Part shown: positions 59,734 to 64,000 of the stretch, piece after piece | Layout of the letters: every line of letters begins with the position of its first letter | How positions within the stretch are numbered: position 1 is the stretch's first letter | Source of the DNA: UJ101 sp965262705 | GTDB taxonomy: Bacteria > Bacteroidota > Bacteroidia > Flavobacteriales > UJ101 | NCBI GenBank assembly: GCA_965262705.1 | Contig: OZ253556.1 | Location: forward strand, 2,232,001 to 2,296,000 | DNA: 64,000 bases | Direction of reading: 5' to 3' | The notes under the pieces: generated by a model | Told to the model about the DNA's origin: nothing | The model's database searches: none | Seen by the model: the letters and a program-made list of their open reading frames with translations, nothing else | Position numbers and translations under genes: made by a program

Positions 59734-62154
59734 TCAATTTGCTCGTTTACTTTCTTTAAACTGTATATTTTTTTTCACACCTTTTACTTTTTTATTGCCA
59801 AAAGACCAGGTAACACTCAAGCGCACTCCTCTAACATCATTATAACCATTAAACTCGCTTCGATACTCTGTGTAGGCATTATATCCTTTATTTTTTAGGG
59901 TTTTAAACACATCTGTTCCCACCATGTTCACTTGAAGTTTCTTGTCGAACAGCGACAGTTTAATGCCCGGAATAAATTGGTATCGGCTTTCTATATGAGT
60001 ATTTCCATCGATATAAGGCGATACCCACAAAAAATTCAGCATCAAAAACAAAGTTTTCTTTCGATTTAAGCAGAGGGTGTTAGAAATATCATAATAAAAG
60101 GCGTATTGTTCTATACCGGCTACTTCCGGAAGAATGGGGGTGGTATGGCTGTACCAAACGTTTGCATTGGCAGAAAGTTCCCAAATTTTCAGAAGCGTAT
60201 CGTAATAGCTTGCCTTTACCCCTGCAGTATTACTGTTATACGCATTGTTATAGACATTGCTTTGAATACCCTCTGTAAGGTGTAAAACCTTCATGTATCC
60301 CTCATGTTCATATTGATTGTACAGGCTGAGGCTTAATTTGCTTTTGTACAGATACGAAAACTCTACATTATAATTATAAGACGGCTGCAGGTAAGGATTT
60401 CCTGCAAAATACGAATACGCATTGCTGTACCATCGAAAAGGGTCAAGGGCTGAGAAGCCGGGCCGGTTGACTCTTCTGGAATAATTCAAAGAGAACGTAT
60501 GGTTTTCACTGGGCGTGTAATTAACATACAAAGTGGGGAAAAATTTCCCGTATTTTTGATGTACTTCATCATCATAAGCCGGCTTATCTTTTTCTTGGAT
60601 GCTTTCGCCTTTTTCCGGCTCAGATTTGCCGTTTACTACACTGTATTCATATCGTAGCCCCGCTTTTACAGACCATTTCTTACCCAAGGCTCTTTTTACA
60701 CTAAGATATACCGCATAGTTCTGTTCTTTATAATCAAATACATTGCTTTTCCCCGGCTGGATATGATAGCCCTCGTCATGGTTTTCGGGGTTTTTTACTT
60801 CGTACTTCACCGCTGACTGATCATCAAAAAAAGCATATTTTACCCCGGTCTCTACATATATCTTAGGATAAGGAAGGGTAAGATCTGCCTGACCCGAATA
60901 AATTTTATCATCGGTTTTAGAAGAATTTCTAACCGGATATTCTTTTTCGGTGTTGAGGTTCCTTGTATTAAAATCACTGCTCAGGTTAGAAGGATATTTT
61001 AAGTAGTTCCCGGTAAGGCTTAACTTTTTACCCAGGCTGTCTAATTTTAATTCATAATACGTATTCAAGGTATGTAAGGGACGTAATTCTCTGGGCTGCT
61101 TTTGATGGGTATTTAAAACCGAGTCGATTTTATTTTCAGAAGTATAAATACTTTTATTATCCGTGTATATATTGGTCTTATACACTGAGTAATCATAAAT
61201 AAATCCAATATTCGACTGCTTGCTTAGTTTATAGTCTAAACTATAATTTAATCCCGTTCCGTAATTCGTTTGTTTTTGATTTTCATCCTCGTGTATAGTC
61301 TGATTTTTTCCTAAAAAATCACGAGTAATGCCCGGGATTAGATATTTCTCATCATATTGACTCACTTTTAAAGAGGAGTTTAATCGGCTGGAGGTAGATT
61401 GATAATTTAGTACTGCGTTGCCTCGAAACCCGTTTAGTTGGTTTCTTCGGTAGGTTCCGCTTACACTGCCGCTCCAACCCTTCTTGGTGTTTTTCTTTAA
61501 TACAATATTGATAATGCCGCTGTTGCCCTGAGCTTCATATTTTGCAGGCGGCGTGGTAATGATTTCAATGCGGGCAATGTCATCTGAACGAAGCGAACGT
61601 AAATAGGTGGTTAGGGTATCACCAGAAAGATGAAGCATCCTGCCATTGACCATCACAGAAACCCCGCTTTTACCCACAATAGAAATCCCTCTTGATTCTT
61701 CCACGCGGACAAAAGGCGTGTTCTGTAAAGCCTCCATGCCACTCATCCCCCGCGAAGCAATGCTGTTTTCCACATTAAATACAAAACGGTCTATTTTTTG
61801 TTCAATCAGCGGCTTCTTTGCCGTAACCGTTACCTTTCCAATTTGATTCATTAAACTTACTTTAATTACCCCAAGATGGGTATTCTTTGTTACGGATAAA
61901 TTCTTCTGTACTAATTCCTGACCAAGATACACTACTGAAAGGCTGTAACTTCCTTTCAAGACAGATAGCGAGAACTTGCCGGCTTTATCAGTTAAAGTCG
62001 TTTTTATATTTGTCGTATCGTTGACATTGGTTATACTTGCCTCTGCATATTCTATGGGTTGTTCCTTCTCATTGACTAGTTTACCGCTTACGGCAAATTG
62101 CGCGCTTACACCGGTATAAAATGAAAAAACCAATAGCAATAGAAAATTCTTCAA
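59734..62154 (-). CDS. Outer-membrane beta-barrel receptor (TonB-dependent-like, OMP_b-brl_3 type)
   Basis: An 806-residue protein with a signal peptide (FLLLLVFSFYTGVSAQ), a CarboxypepD_reg-like domain (about 20-105), a plug (GMSGMEALQNTPFVRVEE; VMVNGRMLHLSGDTLTTYL; IARIEIITTPPAKYEAQG; GIINIVLKKNTKKG) and a long barrel with RRVNRPGFSALDPFRWYSNAYS and GVRLSVTWSFGNKK. The start appears to be TTG at 62154; no in-frame ATG precedes the signal peptide. It lies directly upstream of the lanthipeptide genes, 90 bp before the precursor start, so it may be expressed with them. Whether it imports, exports or is unrelated is unknown. Confidence 0.85.
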   Translation of the reverse strand: MKNFLLLLVFSFYTGVSAQFAVSGKLVNEKEQPIEYAEASITNVNDTTNIKTTLTDKAGKFSLSVLKGSYSLSVVYLGQELVQKNLSVTKNTHLGVIKVSLMNQIGKVTVTAKKPLIEQKIDRFVFNVENSIASRGMSGMEALQNTPFVRVEESRGISIVGKSGVSVMVNGRMLHLSGDTLTTYLRSLRSDDIARIEIITTPPAKYEAQGNSGIINIVLKKNTKKGWSGSVSGTYRRNQLNGFRGNAVLNYQSTSSRLNSSLKVSQYDEKYLIPGITRDFLGKNQTIHEDENQKQTNYGTGLNYSLDYKLSKQSNIGFIYDYSVYKTNIYTDNKSIYTSENKIDSVLNTHQKQPRELRPLHTLNTYYELKLDSLGKKLSLTGNYLKYPSNLSSDFNTRNLNTEKEYPVRNSSKTDDKIYSGQADLTLPYPKIYVETGVKYAFFDDQSAVKYEVKNPENHDEGYHIQPGKSNVFDYKEQNYAVYLSVKRALGKKWSVKAGLRYEYSVVNGKSEPEKGESIQEKDKPAYDDEVHQKYGKFFPTLYVNYTPSENHTFSLNYSRRVNRPGFSALDPFRWYSNAYSYFAGNPYLQPSYNYNVEFSYLYKSKLSLSLYNQYEHEGYMKVLHLTEGIQSNVYNNAYNSNTAGVKASYYDTLLKIWELSANANVWYSHTTPILPEVAGIEQYAFYYDISNTLCLNRKKTLFLMLNFLWVSPYIDGNTHIESRYQFIPGIKLSLFDKKLQVNMVGTDVFKTLKNKGYNAYTEYRSEFNGYNDVRGVRLSVTWSFGNKKVKGVKKNIQFKESKRAN

Positions 62155-62290
62155 ACTGCTTTTATTTTTCCTACAAATTTATCGAATAAATTTTACATAA
62201 ATGTATATAAATCAAACTTTAACATAATTTTTTATTTTCAGTTAATTTAACATATTTTAATAAAAATTGAATTTGTATTTGTAAATATGA

Positions 62291-62413
62291 GGCATTTAAC
62301 TTACGCTGACTTTAGCTAATACCGACTTGCAGTTCAGTTGCAAAAAGCTTGTATTGAGCTTGTCGAAGTAAGGAAGCAGTTTGAGGTCAAATGTTTTCTT
62401 TTTAATACTTTTT
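62291..62413 (-). repeat. Family A repeat, part 1, split by the IS insertion
   Basis: Reverse-oriented family A sequence: CTTACGCTGACTTTAGC, ACTTGCAGTTCAGTTGCAAA, CTTGTATTGAGCTTGTCGAA, GGAAGCAGTTTGAGGTCAAA and TTTTCTTTTTAATACTTTTT. It stops inside the T-run and resumes after the IS at 63687-63710. The rest of 62155-62290 is AT-rich upstream DNA. Confidence 0.75.
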
Positions 62414-63686
62414 AAGACCGTTGCAAGGTAATGAAAGATTAGATATAAAAAAAAGGTGATACTAAGCAGCTATTTTAGCTAAAAAGATAGTATATTTATG
62501 GCATGAAAATATATCATCATCCTACTTTAGCCGATAGTATTTGTGATTTACGCACAAGAAAGATAAAAAAGTCTTTTTTCACGCAGTTAAACAATTTGTT
62601 AGACTGGAAAAAAATAAGTAAAATAATAGATGACCATTATAATAAGGGGAAAAGTGCGACGGGCAGTCCGAGTGATGATGGTTTATTATTATTTAAGATG
62701 TGTTTATTACAAACTTGGTATGGCTTAAGCGATTACGAAGTGGAAGATAGGATAAATGACAGTCTTTCCTTCAGTTATTTTTGTGGTTTACACATAGAAC
62801 AATCCTCGCCTGATCATAGTACTTTGAGTAGATTTAGAACATTGATGACACAGGCGAATGCCTACGAGCGTTTATTTAAGGAGATTAACGTTCAATTAGA
62901 ACGCCATCAAATCATCATCAAAAAAGGAGCGATAGTAGACGCGAGTGTAGTAGAGACTTCATTAAAACCGAAAGGCAAGGTTAGTTATAAGATTACCGAG
63001 GATATCGGAGAGCAAAAAGAGGCGAGGGTAAAAAAAGAGGATAAGGCAAGTGTAGATAAACAAGGGGCTTGGTTAAAAAAGCGAGGCAAGTATTATTATG
63101 GCTATAAAAAGCATTATGTTACCGATGAAGAAGGGTTGGTACTTGGAGTAGTAAGCACGAAAGCAAGTGTAAATGAAGTGAGCAATTTAGAGGAGGTTTT
63201 AGCGTCAGCAGAGCTGCCAGTGGGTATCCCCTTAAAAGGGGATAAGGGCTATCAATCAGAGAGAAATGCGAGTTTGTTAAATAGGAGAAAGTTGAAGAAT
63301 CATATACTGAAGAAAGCGAAAAGGGGAAAGCCATTAACCGATAGTCAGAAGAAGTTCAATAAACGAGTAGGGGAAACAAGATTTAAAATAGAACGCACAT
63401 TCGGAAGCATAAAGCGGTGGTTTTCAGGTGGAGTGGCAAGATATAGCGGGATAGCAAAGATGCATACGCAAAACCTGATGGAGGCGATAAGTTATAATTT
63501 ATATCGGAGTCCAGGGATACTTGCGTCTAATCGTTAAAAATAGAGTAAAACAAGAGGATAAAAGCGTATTTATAGTCAATAAATCCATGAAAAAACAGTG
63601 AAAAACCTATCAATAAGTAAATAGTAAAATAAAAAAACTAAAAAACAAAGATTATAAATCCCATTCAAACTTTTTGCAACGGTCTT
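62414..63686 (+). mobile_element. Intact IS5-family insertion sequence, about 1.27 kb
   Basis: Bounded by perfect 13-bp inverted repeats AAGACCGTTGCAA (62414-62426) and TTGCAACGGTCTT (63674-63686). It contains one full transposase. It is inserted in a T-run inside a family A repeat, so a short T-only target duplication cannot be resolved. Its ends share AGACCGTTGCA with the family A repeats. A decayed relative is at 8077-8803. Confidence 0.9.
62503..63537 (+). CDS. IS5-family DDE transposase
   Basis: A 344-residue transposase. The N-terminal DUF772-type region contains LLLFKMCLLQTWYGLSDYEV and SSPDHSTLSRFR. The DDE core has the first Asp in KGAIVDASVVET (about residue 147), the second in PLKGDKGYQSERN (about 247), and the Glu in RFKIERTFGSIKRWF (about 296), followed by the usual Arg/Lys-rich YREK-like region. 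Full length with no frame breaks, so it could be active. It may also act in trans on the family A elements. Confidence 0.93.
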   Translation: MKIYHHPTLADSICDLRTRKIKKSFFTQLNNLLDWKKISKIIDDHYNKGKSATGSPSDDGLLLFKMCLLQTWYGLSDYEVEDRINDSLSFSYFCGLHIEQSSPDHSTLSRFRTLMTQANAYERLFKEINVQLERHQIIIKKGAIVDASVVETSLKPKGKVSYKITEDIGEQKEARVKKEDKASVDKQGAWLKKRGKYYYGYKKHYVTDEEGLVLGVVSTKASVNEVSNLEEVLASAELPVGIPLKGDKGYQSERNASLLNRRKLKNHILKKAKRGKPLTDSQKKFNKRVGETRFKIERTFGSIKRWFSGGVARYSGIAKMHTQNLMEAISYNLYRSPGILASNR

Positions 63687-63710
63687 TTTTTTATATTCTG
63701 CAGCGATCTC
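63687..63710 (-). repeat. Family A repeat, part 2, after the IS insertion
   Basis: TTATATTCTGCAGCGATCTC, the outer end of the family A copy that begins at 62291. Removing the IS would restore the expected ATACTTTTTTATATTCTGCA junction. Confidence 0.75.
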
Positions 63711-63772
63711 AAACTTGTAGGATGGATTTTTTAGCTAATTTTGTCTAAGCGAAGCCAAAAAAATAGAACAAA

Positions 63773-64000
63773 ATGACGATTCAGGAAATACAAAGAGAAG
63801 TGATACGCGAGTTTTCTTTATTTGAAGATTGGCAGCAAAAATATGAATATCTTATTGAGTTGGGAAAATCATTAACTCCTTTTCCAAATGAAAAAAAGAC
63901 AGAAGACAAACTTATAAAGGGATGTCAGTCGAAAGTTTGGTTAGATGCAAAAATGAATGAAGATAAAATTATCTTTACTGCGGATTCAGATGCCATATTG
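63773..64000 (+). CDS. sufE: SufE family cysteine-desulfuration protein, 3'-truncated by window end
   Basis: Seventy-six residues visible from ATG 63773. It starts MTIQEIQREVIREFSLFEDWQ and contains the catalytic Cys motif LIKGCQSKVWL of SufE, the sulfur acceptor for SufS in Fe-S cluster assembly. SufE is normally about 140 residues, so about half is beyond the window. Other suf genes are not in view. Confidence 0.9.
   Translation, partial: MTIQEIQREVIREFSLFEDWQQKYEYLIELGKSLTPFPNEKKTEDKLIKGCQSKVWLDAKMNEDKIIFTADSDAIL

Overview
The window is AT-rich chromosomal DNA from a member of the Bacteroidota, most likely a flavobacterium in the broad sense. The evidence is a SusC/SusD pair, several TonB-dependent receptors with N-terminal carboxypeptidase-regulatory-like domains, TAnnTTTG-type -7 promoter motifs, a Bacteroidota-type HU-like protein, and gene neighbourhoods familiar from flavobacteria (proS / Tyr-Gly-rich lipoprotein / OmpP1-like porin; parA-parB-DUF5683-dapB; ruvX-def-DUF5606). 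The genus cannot be fixed from sequence reading alone.

Layout. 1-1.9 kb: end of a C10 (streptopain-like) cysteine protease, a small lipoprotein and an HU/DUF4469 protein. 1.9-2.4 kb: a 23-bp tandem array. 2.5-3.8 kb: two-part ThrE-type amino-acid exporter (minus). 4.3-8.0 kb: PepSY membrane protein and siderophore-type TonB receptor (minus). 8.1-8.8 kb: decayed IS5-like element. 9.2-13.3 kb: TPP riboswitch and thiS-thiD-thiE-thiG-thiH, with thiC and thiF absent. 13.3-16.2 kb: ECF sigma factor, a membrane protein that may be its anti-sigma factor, and two beta-repeat exported proteins (minus). 16.4-21.5 kb: three MbnP-like lipoproteins, a MauG/MbnH-type di-haem protein and an outer-membrane protein, suggesting a copper-handling locus. 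22.0-24.4 kb: cydAB. 24.6-27.0 kb: TonB receptor. 27.4-38.8 kb: housekeeping genes (ruvX, def, proS, dapB, parAB, S9 peptidase). 38.9-41.8 kb: cysteine dioxygenase-like gene and a type II restriction-modification pair whose nuclease gene is frameshifted. 42.0-48.6 kb: MutS2, acyl-CoA dehydrogenase, a helix-hairpin-helix protein and an alanine:cation symporter. 48.8 kb: tRNA-Gly(GCC). 49.0-54.9 kb: a beta-ketoacyl synthase and a SusC/SusD pair closed by a strong terminator. 55.0-62.2 kb: a class I lanthipeptide-type locus (precursor, full-length LanB, LanC-like protein) beside an outer-membrane beta-barrel receptor. 62.4-63.7 kb: an intact IS5-family element. The window ends inside sufE.

The most distinctive features are the lanthipeptide-type locus, whose cyclase-like protein lacks two of the three zinc ligands, and the MbnP/MauG-type cluster. 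The intergenic DNA is also heavily colonised by repeats. Family A (GAGACCGTTGCA...TGCAACGGTCTC) shares its ends with the resident IS5-like element and behaves like a MITE. Family B (about 120 bp) keeps its hairpins although their sequences differ, as expected of a structured RNA. A 23-bp tandem array with an attached palindrome occurs twice. These repeats fill most of the gaps longer than 300 bp.
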